DNA of 54,182 bases from an uncultured Paracoccaceae bacterium (GTDB taxonomy: Bacteria > Pseudomonadota > Alphaproteobacteria > Rhodobacterales > Rhodobacteraceae), in NCBI GenBank assembly GCA_913060475.1, contig CAJXSD010000014.1, positions 1 through 54,182 on the forward strand. Direction: 5' to 3'. Shown here one piece after another: positions 35,282 to 45,051 of this stretch. The position numbers were made by a program, and so were the translations under genes. Under the pieces are notes generated by a model, which did not search any database, was not told the origin of the DNA, and saw only the letters and a program-made list of their open reading frames with translations. Positions within the stretch are counted from its first letter, which is position 1, and each line of letters opens with the position of its first letter.

Positions 35282-37563
35282 GCGCGCACCCGTTCCACGG
35301 CGGCCAAGACCCGTTCGGCGGTGGCAGGGGCATCCAAATTGGCGTAACCCGATCCACATGCCGAAACGGCATCGACCAGCGCCAGATAGGTTGAAATCCC
35401 CAACATAAATGGCGGTTCACCCACGGCCTTGGATCGGTACACCGTCTGCGCGGGGTTGTCACGTCCCCAAAGGGACAAGTTGAACACATCTGGCCTGTCG
35501 GCCATGGCCGGGATTTTATAGGTTGACGGCGCGTGCGTGCGCAGGCGGCCCTGGTCGTCCCACACCAATTCTTCGGTGGTCAGCCAGCCGGACCCTTGGA
35601 CATAGGCGCCTTCGATCTGGCCAATGTCTAGGGCGGGGTTCAGGCTGTTGCCGGTGTCGTGCAAAATATCAGCACGCAGAATACGGTTTTCGCCGGTCAG
35701 CGTGTCAATCACCACCTCGGTCACGGCGGCACCATATGCGAAATAATAAAACGGCTGGCCCCGTCCCGCGATGCGATCCCATGCGACATCGGGGGTTTTG
35801 TAAAACCCCGTGGCTGACAGGCTGACGCGTGCCTGATAACAGGCCATGGCGGCTTGGGCGAAACTGATTTCGCGGCGTCCGATCCGAACCGTTCCATCGC
35901 AAAACACCACGTCATCGGCGGTTTTATTATATTGATGGGCCAAGAATTCGGCCATGCGCGATAGGATCGTGTCACAGGCGATTTGCACCGCCATACCGTT
36001 CAAATCGCTGCCAGAACTGGCGGCTGTAGCGGATGTGTTGGGCACCTTGGCCGTGTCGGTTGCGGTGATTTTGATGGCCTCTATGCCGACGCCAAATCGC
36101 GATGCGGCGACTTGGGCCACTTTCTGAAACAAACCTTGTCCCATTTCGGTGCCGCCGTGATTGATGCGGATGGTGCCGTCTTGGTACACATGGACCAAGG
36201 CCCCTGCCTGATTCAGGTGCGTCAGGGTAAAGGATATGCCGAATTTCACCGGTGAAATTGCGATCCCGCGTTTCAGGATGGGGCTGTTTGCGTTCCACTG
36301 GGCAATATCGGCGCGGCGTGTATGATAGGCGCTGGTTTTGATCAATTCATCGCACAGGTCATCCAAAATGAAATCGCGCACGGGCATGCCGTAATGCGTA
36401 TCCTGCGGTTTCGGGCTGTTTGCATTGGCATAGAAATTGAGGCGACGAATGTCCCATGGATCGCGTCCTAAATGGCGGGCCACGTGATCCATGACGCGTT
36501 CGATCCCAATCATCCCCTGCGGCCCGCCAAATCCGCGAAATGCGGTTGCGCTGGTGGTGTTGGTTTTCAAACGGTGGCTGGTGACCCGCATATGCGGCAC
36601 GAAATAGGCGTTATCGGCGTGCAACATGGCGCGATCTGCCACGGGCAGGGTTAAATCCTGGGCCCAACCGCCCCGCGTGTAATGGGTAAAATCGATGGCC
36701 AGCAAACGTCCATCATCGTCAAAGCCCACCTGATAGGTGATGCGAAAATCATGGCGTTTGCCTGTGATGATCATATCATCGTCGCGGTCATAGCGCATTT
36801 TACAGGGGCGCCCTGTGGCGCGCGCGGCCACGGCGCAGGCCACGGCCAATGCGTTGCCTTGGCTTTCTTTGCCGCCGAAACCGCCGCCCATACGGCGGGT
36901 TTGTATGCGGACCTGATGCATGCCCAGGCCAAGGGCTTCGGCCACTTTGTGTTGGATTTCAGTGGGATGCTGGGTCGAGGAATGGACGATCATTTCGTCA
37001 TCCTCTTGTGGCAGGGCCAGGGCGGCCTGACCCTCAAGGTAGAAATGTTCTTGGCCACCTATGTCAAAGCTGCCCGTTAGGGTGTGTTTTGCCTGTGGCA
37101 GCGCATAATCCACATCGCCACGGGTGTAGATGCGCGGGCCCTCTTCGAACCTGCTGTCAGCGGACAGGGCCTGTTCGATGGTCAGAATGGGGGTGTCTAG
37201 CGCATATTCCACCTGTGCCAATCGCGCGGCGCGGCGGGCGTTTAGGTGGCTGTCTGCCACGACCAAAAACAAAGGCTGCCCGTGATAATGGACCTGTCCA
37301 TCACACAGCAGCGGTTCATCATGTGCCGAAGGGGACACATCATTTGCATAAGGCAGATCATCCGCCGTGATGACAGCAATAACGCCCCGCGCGGTTTTGA
37401 CGGGGGACAGGTCCATGTTGGTGACCCGCCCGCGTGCGATTGTGGCCGTGCCAAAGGCCAGATGGAGGCAGTTGGCAGGAACAGGAATGTCATCGATATA
37501 GTTTGCGCGCCCTGTGACATGCAGTTTCGCGGCATCGTGGGGCAGGGGTTTTGAAACGCTCAT
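35278..37563 (-). CDS. xdhB: xanthine dehydrogenase molybdopterin-binding subunit
   Basis: Large subunit (761 residues) of the XdhAB enzyme that oxidises hypoxanthine and xanthine to uric acid. The molybdenum-site segments are visible: QTRRMGGGFGGKESQG, FRGFGGPQGMIGIERVMDH with the substrate arginine, GGTEMGQGLFQKV, and near the C-terminus KAVGEPPFMLG with the catalytic glutamate. Length and order match XdhB of Rhodobacter capsulatus. It overlaps xdhA and xdhC by four bases each. Other members of the family oxidise other purines or aldehydes, but the xdhC and purine importer context favours xanthine. Confidence 0.94.
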   Translation of the reverse strand: MSVSKPLPHDAAKLHVTGRANYIDDIPVPANCLHLAFGTATIARGRVTNMDLSPVKTARGVIAVITADDLPYANDVSPSAHDEPLLCDGQVHYHGQPLFLVVADSHLNARRAARLAQVEYALDTPILTIEQALSADSRFEEGPRIYTRGDVDYALPQAKHTLTGSFDIGGQEHFYLEGQAALALPQEDDEMIVHSSTQHPTEIQHKVAEALGLGMHQVRIQTRRMGGGFGGKESQGNALAVACAVAARATGRPCKMRYDRDDDMIITGKRHDFRITYQVGFDDDGRLLAIDFTHYTRGGWAQDLTLPVADRAMLHADNAYFVPHMRVTSHRLKTNTTSATAFRGFGGPQGMIGIERVMDHVARHLGRDPWDIRRLNFYANANSPKPQDTHYGMPVRDFILDDLCDELIKTSAYHTRRADIAQWNANSPILKRGIAISPVKFGISFTLTHLNQAGALVHVYQDGTIRINHGGTEMGQGLFQKVAQVAASRFGVGIEAIKITATDTAKVPNTSATAASSGSDLNGMAVQIACDTILSRMAEFLAHQYNKTADDVVFCDGTVRIGRREISFAQAAMACYQARVSLSATGFYKTPDVAWDRIAGRGQPFYYFAYGAAVTEVVIDTLTGENRILRADILHDTGNSLNPALDIGQIEGAYVQGSGWLTTEELVWDDQGRLRTHAPSTYKIPAMADRPDVFNLSLWGRDNPAQTVYRSKAVGEPPFMLGISTYLALVDAVSACGSGYANLDAPATAERVLAAVERVRA

Positions 37564-38933
37564 ACTGTCACCTCGTGCACGGATGTGGGGGTGGCGGCGC
37601 GGTCGTGGAAATAGCGCACCAGCAAATTGCGCGCGGTCGTCAGGCGATACCCAGCCGAGGCGCGCATATCAGACAGGGGTTGGAAATCTTCTGCCCATGC
37701 GGAGTGCGCCGCTGTGATGGTATCCAGTGACCAGGGTTGACCCATCAGCGCCCGTTCGACGGCACTGGCCCGTTTGGGAATGCCCGCCATTCCGCCGAAT
37801 GCAATTTTGGCATCTTGGATGGTGTTCGCATCAACGCGGATGTTAAAACACCCCAAGAGCGCCGAAATATCCTGATCAAAGCGTTTGGATATTTTATAGC
37901 AGCGCAGGTCATGATCCGTTTTCGGGATTTGGATGGATTGCACAAATTCAGACGGCTGCAAATCCTGTTTGCCATAGTCGATAAAGAAATCCTGCAAGGG
38001 GATGGTGCGGCGGGTGTCGCCACGACGCAGGGTCAGCGTGGCGCCCAAGGCGATCAGCGCGGGTGGGCTGTCCCCGATGGGCGATCCGTTTGCGATATTG
38101 CCCCCCAGCGTGGCGGCCATGCGCACCTGGGTTGAAGCATAGCGGCGCAACAGATCAGCCAGCGCGGGCATATGGTCCACGGCCCACAGGCGCAGGGTTT
38201 CGATCGTGACCATTGCGCCGATGTCCCAATGGGTGTCGGTTTCAGTGATCTGTGCAAGGTCCCGGGCTGCGTTCAAGAAGGCCACGGGCCCAAGGTCAGT
38301 GAGGTGTTTTGTCACCCACAGCCCCAGATCTGTTGCCCCCGCAATCAGGCGTGTTTGGGGCTGATCCACCAGCAGGGCAGCCAAGGCATCGCCCGACCCC
38401 GGCTGCGCCGCGGTCAACGCTGCCTTGGCGCAGGCGGCAAGCGCCTGCCGATCGGTGGCCACCCAATCGGGCAGGGGGGCGGTTTCGGTGTGTTTGGCTG
38501 CCCGCGCAATGGGCGCATATCCTGTGCAGCGACAAAGATTTCCCGCCAATGTGGTGTCAAAGTCCGTATCGCCGTTAATGCCCGCCGCGACCATGGATGT
38601 CACGAAACCTGGTGTGCAAAATCCGCATTGTGACCCGTGCAGATCGATCATGGCCTGTTGTGCAGGGTGCAGGGTGTCGCCCGATGCGATGCCTTCGATA
38701 GTGCGGATCGCTTTGCCCTGCAGTTGTGGTAAAAACAGGATGCAGGCATTCAGGGGCCGTGTTGTTTCGGCGTCCAGCACGATCACCGTGCAGGCGCCGC
38801 AGTCGCCTTCGTTACAGCCCTCTTTGGTGCCGGTCAGGCCACGGGTTTCGCGCAGCCAATCCAGCAATGTGGTGGTTGGATGTACATCGCTTAGATGCAC
38901 TGTCTCTCCGTTCAGAAGAAACGAAATATTCAT
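37560..38933 (-). CDS. xdhA: xanthine dehydrogenase FeS/FAD subunit
   Basis: A 457-residue small subunit with two [2Fe-2S] domains (CNEGDCGAC at 40-48 plus C64; CGFC at 103-106 plus CRC at 134-136) followed by an FAD-binding domain (LIAGATDLGLWVTK, ATLGGNIANGSPIGDSPPAL). It passes electrons from the Mo centre to NAD. I start at the ATG at 38933, where the family N-terminus begins (MNISFLLNGETVHL); the frame is open for 24 codons upstream. It is first in the seven-gene purine operon and diverges from dnaE, with 184 bases between starts. Confidence 0.93.
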   Translation of the reverse strand: MNISFLLNGETVHLSDVHPTTTLLDWLRETRGLTGTKEGCNEGDCGACTVIVLDAETTRPLNACILFLPQLQGKAIRTIEGIASGDTLHPAQQAMIDLHGSQCGFCTPGFVTSMVAAGINGDTDFDTTLAGNLCRCTGYAPIARAAKHTETAPLPDWVATDRQALAACAKAALTAAQPGSGDALAALLVDQPQTRLIAGATDLGLWVTKHLTDLGPVAFLNAARDLAQITETDTHWDIGAMVTIETLRLWAVDHMPALADLLRRYASTQVRMAATLGGNIANGSPIGDSPPALIALGATLTLRRGDTRRTIPLQDFFIDYGKQDLQPSEFVQSIQIPKTDHDLRCYKISKRFDQDISALLGCFNIRVDANTIQDAKIAFGGMAGIPKRASAVERALMGQPWSLDTITAAHSAWAEDFQPLSDMRASAGYRLTTARNLLVRYFHDRAATPTSVHEVTV

Positions 38934-39117
38934 GTGATTTATCCGCCGCGGTACCATGTGCCATGTTTGCCTGTCCTCGATGCGGCGTAGAAAACAGACG
39001 GCCATTCCCTGTTATCCTATGCTAGACGGGGATTTCCGCGTTTGGCAAGGAAAATGTTGCCTAGGTCGGGTCAAAAACCGATTCCAGCGGCTGGCAAACT
39101 GGTTTAACCTGCCCTCT

Positions 39118-42100
39118 ATGACCCAAGATGTTCGATTCATTCACCTGCGCGTTCACACCGAATATTCCCTGCTAGAGGGGGCGATGCGGTTAAAGAAACT
39201 GCCTGGCCTGTGTGCAGATGTGGGGATGCCTGCGGTGGCTGTGACGGATACCAACAACCTGTTTTCCGCGCTGGAATTTTCCGTAACAGCCGCGGGCGCC
39301 GGAATTCAGCCGATTATCGGGTGTCAGATTGATGTGGCCTATGTTCAGGCGGGATTGGGGGAAAAACAAATCGACCCCGCGCCGATGGTGTTTTTGGCCC
39401 AGAATGAAGCGGGTTACGAAAACCTGATGAAGCTGAACACATGTCTCTATGTCGACAAAGGGGGGCAGCTGCCGCAGGTCACGCTAGAGGAAATTGAACA
39501 GTATAATCAGGGTATTATCTGTCTAACTGGCGGGCCAGATGGCCCAATTGGCCGCCTGTTGCGCACGGGCCAACGCCCAGCGGCACAGGCCGTGATGGAC
39601 CGTCTGCACGGTATTTTTGGCGACAGGTTATATATCGAATTGCAACGCCACCCCGGTGACAATGGCCTGCCCGAGGCCGAGGCCCTGTCAGAACGTGGCT
39701 TCGTGGAAATGGCCTATGCCATGGATATTCCGTTGGTTGCCACAAATGACGTTTATTTTCCCAAACCCGATATGTACGAGGCCCACGATGCCCTGATCTG
39801 TATCGCCGACGGGGCCTATGTTGATCAACAGGGCGACCGCCGCCGACTGACCAGCCAGCATTATTTCAAATCGCCTCAGGAAATGGCGACCCTGTTTGCA
39901 GATTTGCCCGAGGCCTTGGAAAATACGGTGGAAATCGCGCAACGCTGTGCGTTCATGGCCTATCGGCGCGACCCGATTTTGCCCAAATTCGCCGATGATG
40001 AGGTCCAAGAACTGCGTCGCCAAGCGGTTGAGGGGTTAAAGGCGCGCTTGGCCGTTATCCCCCATGCTGCACCTGTCGAAGAATACGAAAAACGGCTGGA
40101 ATTCGAATTAAACATTATCGAAGGCATGGGATTTCCCGGCTATTTCCTGATCGTTGCGGATTTTATCAAATGGGCCAAGGATCACGATATCCCTGTGGGG
40201 CCGGGCCGTGGGTCGGGCGCGGGGTCGCTGGTGGCCTATGCATTGACGATCACCGACCTGGATCCGCTGCGCTATAGCCTGCTGTTTGAACGGTTTTTGA
40301 ACCCAGAACGGGTATCAATGCCCGACTTTGACATCGATTTCTGCATGGATCGCCGCGAAGAGGTGATCCAATACGTTCAGCAAAAATATGGCCGCGACAA
40401 GGTGGGGCAGATTATCACCTTTGGTGCGTTATTGTCCAAGGCAGCCGTGCGGGACGTGGGGCGCGTGTTGCAAATGCCCTATGGCCAAGTGGACCGTTTG
40501 TCGAAATTGATCCCCGTCGAGGGCGTCAAACCGGTCAGCATCGCCCAGGCGTTAAAGGATGAACCCCGACTGGCCGAAGAGGCCCAGAACGAAGAGGTGG
40601 TAAATCGCCTGCTGACCTATGGCCAACAGGTCGAAGGGCTTTTGCGAAACGCATCCACCCACGCGGCGGGGGTTGTGATTGGGGATCGGCCCCTGGACGC
40701 GCTGGTGCCTTTGTACCAAGATCCCCGTTCCGATATGCCGGCCACACAATTCAACATGAAATGGGTGGAACAGGCGGGGCTGGTTAAATTCGACTTTCTG
40801 GGTTTGAAAACGCTGACGGTTATTCAAAACGCCGTTGATCTGATCCTGAAATCGGGAAGGCCCCTGCATGTGGCGGCGGATGGTCGGACGCTGTATGAAC
40901 CGGCGTCTGGGGCAGAAAACCAGATCAACGCCATTCCGTTGGATGATGAGGCGACCTATAAATTATACGCCGCGGCGAAAACGGTTGCGGTGTTTCAGGT
41001 GGAAAGTTCGGGCATGATGGATGCCCTGAAACGCATGAAACCCACCTGTATCGAAGATATCGTGGCGCTGGTGGCGCTGTATCGTCCGGGACCGATGGAA
41101 AATATCCCCACCTATTGCGAGGTGAAAAACGGCGTCAAGGAACGCGCATCGGTCCACCCCCTGATCGACCACATTTTAGAAGAAACCCAAGGCATCATCG
41201 TTTACCAAGAACAGGTGATGCAGATTGCCCAGGTTATGGCGGGATACAGTCTGGGTGGCGCCGACCTGTTGCGCCGCGCCATGGGTAAAAAGATCAAAGA
41301 GGCCATGGACGCCGAACGCCCCAAATTTGAAAAGGGCGCGGCCGAAAACGGGGTTGAGGCCAAGAAAGCGTCGGAAGTGTTCGACTTGTTGGAAAAATTT
41401 GCCAACTATGGGTTTAACAAATCCCACGCGGCGGCCTATGCGGTGGTCAGTTATCAAACCGGCTGGCTTAAGGCCAATCATCCGGTTGAATTTATGGCCG
41501 GTGTGATGAACTGCGATATTCACCTGACCGACAAATTGGCCGTTTATTTCGAAGAGGTGAAAAAGGGACTGGATCTGCCCTATGTGCCGCCCTGTGTGAA
41601 CCGGTCACAGGCAACGTTTGATGTTGTCGATGGTGCCCTGGTCTATGCGCTGGGCGCGTTGAAAAACGTGGGCGTCGAGGCGATGAAACTGGTCGTGGCG
41701 GGGCGCGGGGATAAACCCTTTGTCAATCTGTTCGATTTCGCCCGCCGCGTTGATTTGAAACGTGTGGGCAAGCGGCCGTTGGAAATGTTGGCGCGGGCCG
41801 GTGCATTTGATGAATTGGATAAAAACCGCCGCCGCGTGTTTGACAGCATTGAGGCGTTGACACAGTATTCTGCCGCGCATCACGAACAAAAGGCATCAAA
41901 TCAGGTGTCATTGTTTGGCGATGCCGGCGATGATCTGCCTGAACCGCGTTTGTTACCCGTCAACGATTGGTTGCCCGCCGAACGGTTGGCCGAAGAATTC
42001 AAAGCGATCGGATTTTATTTGTCGGGCCATCCCCTGGACGATTACATGGTCGCGCTAAAGCGCAAAGGCGTGTTGACCATGGATGAGGTCACGCACAAAG

Positions 42101-42618
42101 TGGCGGCTGGCCCAATGGTTGCAAAAATGGCGGGCGTTGTGGCAGGGCGTCAGGAACGCAAATCGGCCAAGGGGAACCGATTTGCCTTTGTCCAGATGAG
42201 CGATCCGACCGGCGCGTTCGAGGTGACGTTGTTTTCTGAGGCGCTGGAAAAATCCCGCGAGTATCTGGAAACGGGGGCCAAGGTTGTTGTGACGGCCGAG
42301 GCCACCTATGAGGCGGATCAGTTGAAATTACTGGGCCGGTCCATTGCGCCTGCTGATATTGCCGTGGCGGATGTGGGGGCCAGTGGGTTAAAGATCTATG
42401 TTGAACAGGCCAGCGCATTGCCCGCGATTGCGTCCGTTCTGGATCAGGCTGCCGCTCAGGTCAAAGCAGGCCCCAAGGGCCCGATTGTGTTTGCGTTGCT
42501 GGATCCCACTTTGCCCGGTGAGGTCGAGATGGATGTGGGACGCGAGTATCCGGTGAACCCCCAAATCAAGGGTGCGATCAAAAGCCTGAACGGTGTTTTA
42601 GAGGTGGAAGAGGTCTAG
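39118..42618 (+). CDS. dnaE: DNA polymerase III alpha subunit
   Basis: The replicative polymerase, 1166 residues, the usual DnaE1 length. The N-terminal PHP domain opens with FIHLRVHTEYSLLEGAM. The polymerase active site is PDFDIDFCMDRREEV, and GPGRGSGAGSLVAYAL precedes it; a helix-hairpin-helix region, clamp-binding part and an OB domain (MAGVVAGRQERKSAKGNRF) follow. The start at 39118 gives MTQDVRFIHLRVHTEYS; the open frame upstream is longer but unlike the family. It diverges from xdhA. After the stop lie a seven-base hairpin and copy B of the repeat. Confidence 0.97.
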   Translation: MTQDVRFIHLRVHTEYSLLEGAMRLKKLPGLCADVGMPAVAVTDTNNLFSALEFSVTAAGAGIQPIIGCQIDVAYVQAGLGEKQIDPAPMVFLAQNEAGYENLMKLNTCLYVDKGGQLPQVTLEEIEQYNQGIICLTGGPDGPIGRLLRTGQRPAAQAVMDRLHGIFGDRLYIELQRHPGDNGLPEAEALSERGFVEMAYAMDIPLVATNDVYFPKPDMYEAHDALICIADGAYVDQQGDRRRLTSQHYFKSPQEMATLFADLPEALENTVEIAQRCAFMAYRRDPILPKFADDEVQELRRQAVEGLKARLAVIPHAAPVEEYEKRLEFELNIIEGMGFPGYFLIVADFIKWAKDHDIPVGPGRGSGAGSLVAYALTITDLDPLRYSLLFERFLNPERVSMPDFDIDFCMDRREEVIQYVQQKYGRDKVGQIITFGALLSKAAVRDVGRVLQMPYGQVDRLSKLIPVEGVKPVSIAQALKDEPRLAEEAQNEEVVNRLLTYGQQVEGLLRNASTHAAGVVIGDRPLDALVPLYQDPRSDMPATQFNMKWVEQAGLVKFDFLGLKTLTVIQNAVDLILKSGRPLHVAADGRTLYEPASGAENQINAIPLDDEATYKLYAAAKTVAVFQVESSGMMDALKRMKPTCIEDIVALVALYRPGPMENIPTYCEVKNGVKERASVHPLIDHILEETQGIIVYQEQVMQIAQVMAGYSLGGADLLRRAMGKKIKEAMDAERPKFEKGAAENGVEAKKASEVFDLLEKFANYGFNKSHAAAYAVVSYQTGWLKANHPVEFMAGVMNCDIHLTDKLAVYFEEVKKGLDLPYVPPCVNRSQATFDVVDGALVYALGALKNVGVEAMKLVVAGRGDKPFVNLFDFARRVDLKRVGKRPLEMLARAGAFDELDKNRRRVFDSIEALTQYSAAHHEQKASNQVSLFGDAGDDLPEPRLLPVNDWLPAERLAEEFKAIGFYLSGHPLDDYMVALKRKGVLTMDEVTHKVAAGPMVAKMAGVVAGRQERKSAKGNRFAFVQMSDPTGAFEVTLFSEALEKSREYLETGAKVVVTAEATYEADQLKLLGRSIAPADIAVADVGASGLKIYVEQASALPAIASVLDQAAAQVKAGPKGPIVFALLDPTLPGEVEMDVGREYPVNPQIKGAIKSLNGVLEVEEV

Positions 42619-42620
42619 AT

Positions 42621-42638
42621 CAGGGCCTGTTGGCCCTG
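42621..42638 (+). terminator. hairpin after dnaE
   Basis: CAGGGCC and GGCCCTG (42621-42627 with 42632-42638) form a perfect seven-base stem with a TGTT loop, three bases after the dnaE stop codon. There is no T tract directly after it; the repeat unit at 42641-42679 follows and supplies a TATTTTT stretch. Confidence 0.5.
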
Positions 42639-42640
42639 AC

Positions 42641-42679
42641 AGCCCTGCGGGCTGGTGAGTATTTTTGCAAAAATGAAAG
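42641..42679 (+). repeat. hairpin-plus-box repeat, copy B
   Basis: AGCCC/GGGCT (42641-42653) form a short stem, followed by the 23-base box (42657-42679) that starts GAGTATTTTTGC and ends AAAAATGAAAG. It matches copies A (32781-32803) and C (48937-48959) at 20 of 23 positions. It follows dnaE on the same strand. Confidence 0.75.
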
Positions 42680-42742
42680 ACAATCGGGTTTTTTTATTTG
42701 GGCAATCCCGCTAGATCATGGGAAAGTTTGAGGATTGAGCAG

Positions 42743-44401
42743 ATGGCAGATCAGTTTCGCATAACGCTGGCGCAGGTGAACCCCACGGTTGGGGATATAT
42801 CTGGCAATGTTGATATGGCACGGCAGATATGGGCAGAGGCGCGGGATGCGGGAAGCGATTTGGTGGCGTTCCCCGAGATGTTTGTGACGGGCTATAATAC
42901 GCAGGATTTGGTTATGAAGCCCGCGTTTCAAATGGCTGCGATGCAAGCGGTGCGTGATTTGGCGTCTGAGTGTGTGGGTGGTCCTGCGATTGCGATTGGG
43001 ACGCCTTGGGTTGAGGCAGGACAGTTGTTTAACGCCTATGTGGTTTTGGCGGATGGTCAGGTGCGCACGGTGGTGGAAAAGCATCATTTGCCCAATGAAA
43101 CGGTTTTTGATGAGGTGCGTATTTTTCAATCGGGTGATGTGTCGGGGCCCTATGCGGTGGGGCCGGTGCGGATCGGGAGCCCGATTTGCGAGGACAGTTG
43201 GCACAGTGATGTGGCCGAAACCTTGGCAGAGACCGGAGCCGAGATTTTGTTGGTGCCGAATGGATCGCCCTATTACCGTGGCAAGATGGATGTGCGTTAT
43301 AATCACATGGTGGCCCGTGTGGTCGAAACCGGTTTGCCGTTGATTTATCTGAATATGGTTGGGGGGCAAGACGATCAGGTGTTTGATGGCGGATCGTTTG
43401 CGTTGAACCGTGGCGGTGATTTGGCGTTGCAGATGCCGATGTTTGAAACGGCCGTTCAAACGGTGGTGTTGGAACACGGTGATTCGGGTTGGGTCATTGT
43501 TGCGGGGGACAAGGCCAAAATCCCGGACACGTTGGAGGCGGATTATCATGCGATGGTTTTGTCGTTGCGTGATTATTGCCGCAAATCTGGGTTTGGCAAA
43601 GTTTTGCTGGGGCTTTCGGGGGGCGTTGACAGTGCATTGGTTGCGACGATTGCTGTTGATGCCTTGGGCGCAGAGAATGTGCGCTGCGTTATGTTGCCGT
43701 CGGAATATACGTCGCAGGCATCGTTGGATGATGCGCAGTTGCAGGCAGAAAACCTAGGCTGTCGATATGATTATGTGCCGATTTCGGCAGGACGTGCGGC
43801 GATTACCGACACGCTGGCCCCATTGTTTGCAGGGACCCAGCCGGATTTGACCGAAGAGAACATTCAATCACGCTTGCGTGGTTTGTTGTTGATGGCATTG
43901 TCTAACAAGTTCGGCGAAATGCTATTGACCACAGGCAATAAATCCGAGGTTGCCGTGGGATATGCCACGATTTATGGCGATATGGCGGGGGGGTATAACC
44001 CGATTAAGGATCTGTATAAAACGCGGGTCTTTGAGATTTGCCGCTGGCGCAATGCGCACCATCGCGACTGGATGCAGGGGCCGTCTGGCGCGGTGATCGT
44101 GGACAACATTATTTCCAAACCGCCCAGTGCCGAATTGCGTCCCGATCAGAAAGACAGTGACAGTTTGCCGGATTACCCCGTTTTAGATGGCATTTTGACC
44201 ATGTTGGTGGACCAAGAGGCATCGGTTGCCGAATGTATCGCGGCGGGGTTTGCGCAAGATGATGTGATGCGCGTGCAGGGGTTATTATATGCCAGCGAAT
44301 ATAAACGGTTTCAGGCGGCACCAGGCACGCGTCTAAGCCCGCGGGCATTTTGGCTGGATCGCCGCTATCCCATTGTCAATCGGTTCCGCGATCAGGCATA
44401 A
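42743..44401 (+). CDS. nadE: glutamine-dependent NAD+ synthetase
   Basis: Final enzyme of NAD synthesis, 552 residues, a fusion of an N-terminal glutaminase and a C-terminal NAD synthetase. The nitrilase-fold half has E45 (FPEMFVTGYN), K113 (VEKHHLPNE) and the nucleophile C149 (SPICEDSWHSD). The synthetase half has the ATP-binding LSGGVDSALV (SGGVDS at 292-297) and GDMAGGYNPIKDLYKT. The ATG at 42743 follows GAGGATTGAGCAG. It is downstream of dnaE by 124 bases and seems independent of it. Confidence 0.95.
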   Translation: MADQFRITLAQVNPTVGDISGNVDMARQIWAEARDAGSDLVAFPEMFVTGYNTQDLVMKPAFQMAAMQAVRDLASECVGGPAIAIGTPWVEAGQLFNAYVVLADGQVRTVVEKHHLPNETVFDEVRIFQSGDVSGPYAVGPVRIGSPICEDSWHSDVAETLAETGAEILLVPNGSPYYRGKMDVRYNHMVARVVETGLPLIYLNMVGGQDDQVFDGGSFALNRGGDLALQMPMFETAVQTVVLEHGDSGWVIVAGDKAKIPDTLEADYHAMVLSLRDYCRKSGFGKVLLGLSGGVDSALVATIAVDALGAENVRCVMLPSEYTSQASLDDAQLQAENLGCRYDYVPISAGRAAITDTLAPLFAGTQPDLTEENIQSRLRGLLLMALSNKFGEMLLTTGNKSEVAVGYATIYGDMAGGYNPIKDLYKTRVFEICRWRNAHHRDWMQGPSGAVIVDNIISKPPSAELRPDQKDSDSLPDYPVLDGILTMLVDQEASVAECIAAGFAQDDVMRVQGLLYASEYKRFQAAPGTRLSPRAFWLDRRYPIVNRFRDQA

Positions 44402-44499
44402 ATTGATGAAAAGCGACCAGAACCAAGGTCGTATCTGTGTCAGACCCTGCGGTCAGCCTGTGATTATTGGGGGCATCCGATTCCTAGGACTGATACCCC

Positions 44500-45051
44500 A
44501 TGATTACAATACATTCGATTGCGCAGGCGTTCACGTCGGCCGAGTGTGATATGTTGGCACAGATGGCGCATGATGCGCCGGCGCAAGATGCCAAATTGGT
44601 CAAGCAATCTGCTGATCACAATATTCGGCGTTCTGAATTGGTTTGGTTGGATGATGTGGCTGGGGCCGAATGGGTGATGGACCGTATTATTGATGTGGTC
44701 CGGGACGCGAATCGAGCAGTTTACAATTTCGATTTGACCGAATTCGCCGAAAGCGCACAGATCGCCCGATATGGCAGCGAACGGCAGGGGCATTTTGATT
44801 GGCATTCTGATATTGGTCATGGCCAATTGGCGGGAAAACGCAAATTGACCATTGTTGCCCAGATTTCTGACCCGCAAGAGTATGCGGGTGGCGCGCTAGA
44901 AATCATGGCCAGCACAGCTGTCACAACGGCCCCCCGTGATCGGGGTACGGCAACCGTATTTCCCAGTTATTTATTGCATCGCGTCACCCCCGTGACACAG
45001 GGGCAACGCCAATCTTTGACCGTTTGGGCGCATGGCCCGGCGTTTCGTTAA
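44500..45051 (+). CDS. 2OG-Fe(II) oxygenase (PKHD/prolyl-hydroxylase-like)
   Basis: A 183-residue non-heme iron dioxygenase. The iron ligands are H102 and D104 in HFDWHSD and H160 in LLHRVTPV, with R170 in GQRQSL likely to bind 2-oxoglutarate. The sequence resembles PiuC/PKHD-type oxygenases, some of which respond to iron, but the substrate is unknown. It lies 98 bases after nadE. Its TAA stop overlaps the nfeD stop on the other strand within TTAA at 45048-45051. Confidence 0.85.
   Translation: MITIHSIAQAFTSAECDMLAQMAHDAPAQDAKLVKQSADHNIRRSELVWLDDVAGAEWVMDRIIDVVRDANRAVYNFDLTEFAESAQIARYGSERQGHFDWHSDIGHGQLAGKRKLTIVAQISDPQEYAGGALEIMASTAVTTAPRDRGTATVFPSYLLHRVTPVTQGQRQSLTVWAHGPAFR

Noticed and set aside
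38934-39117. longer dnaE and xdhA frames into their shared intergenic region
   Set aside because: Both extended frames overlap and look non-coding; family N-termini begin at 39118 and 38933.
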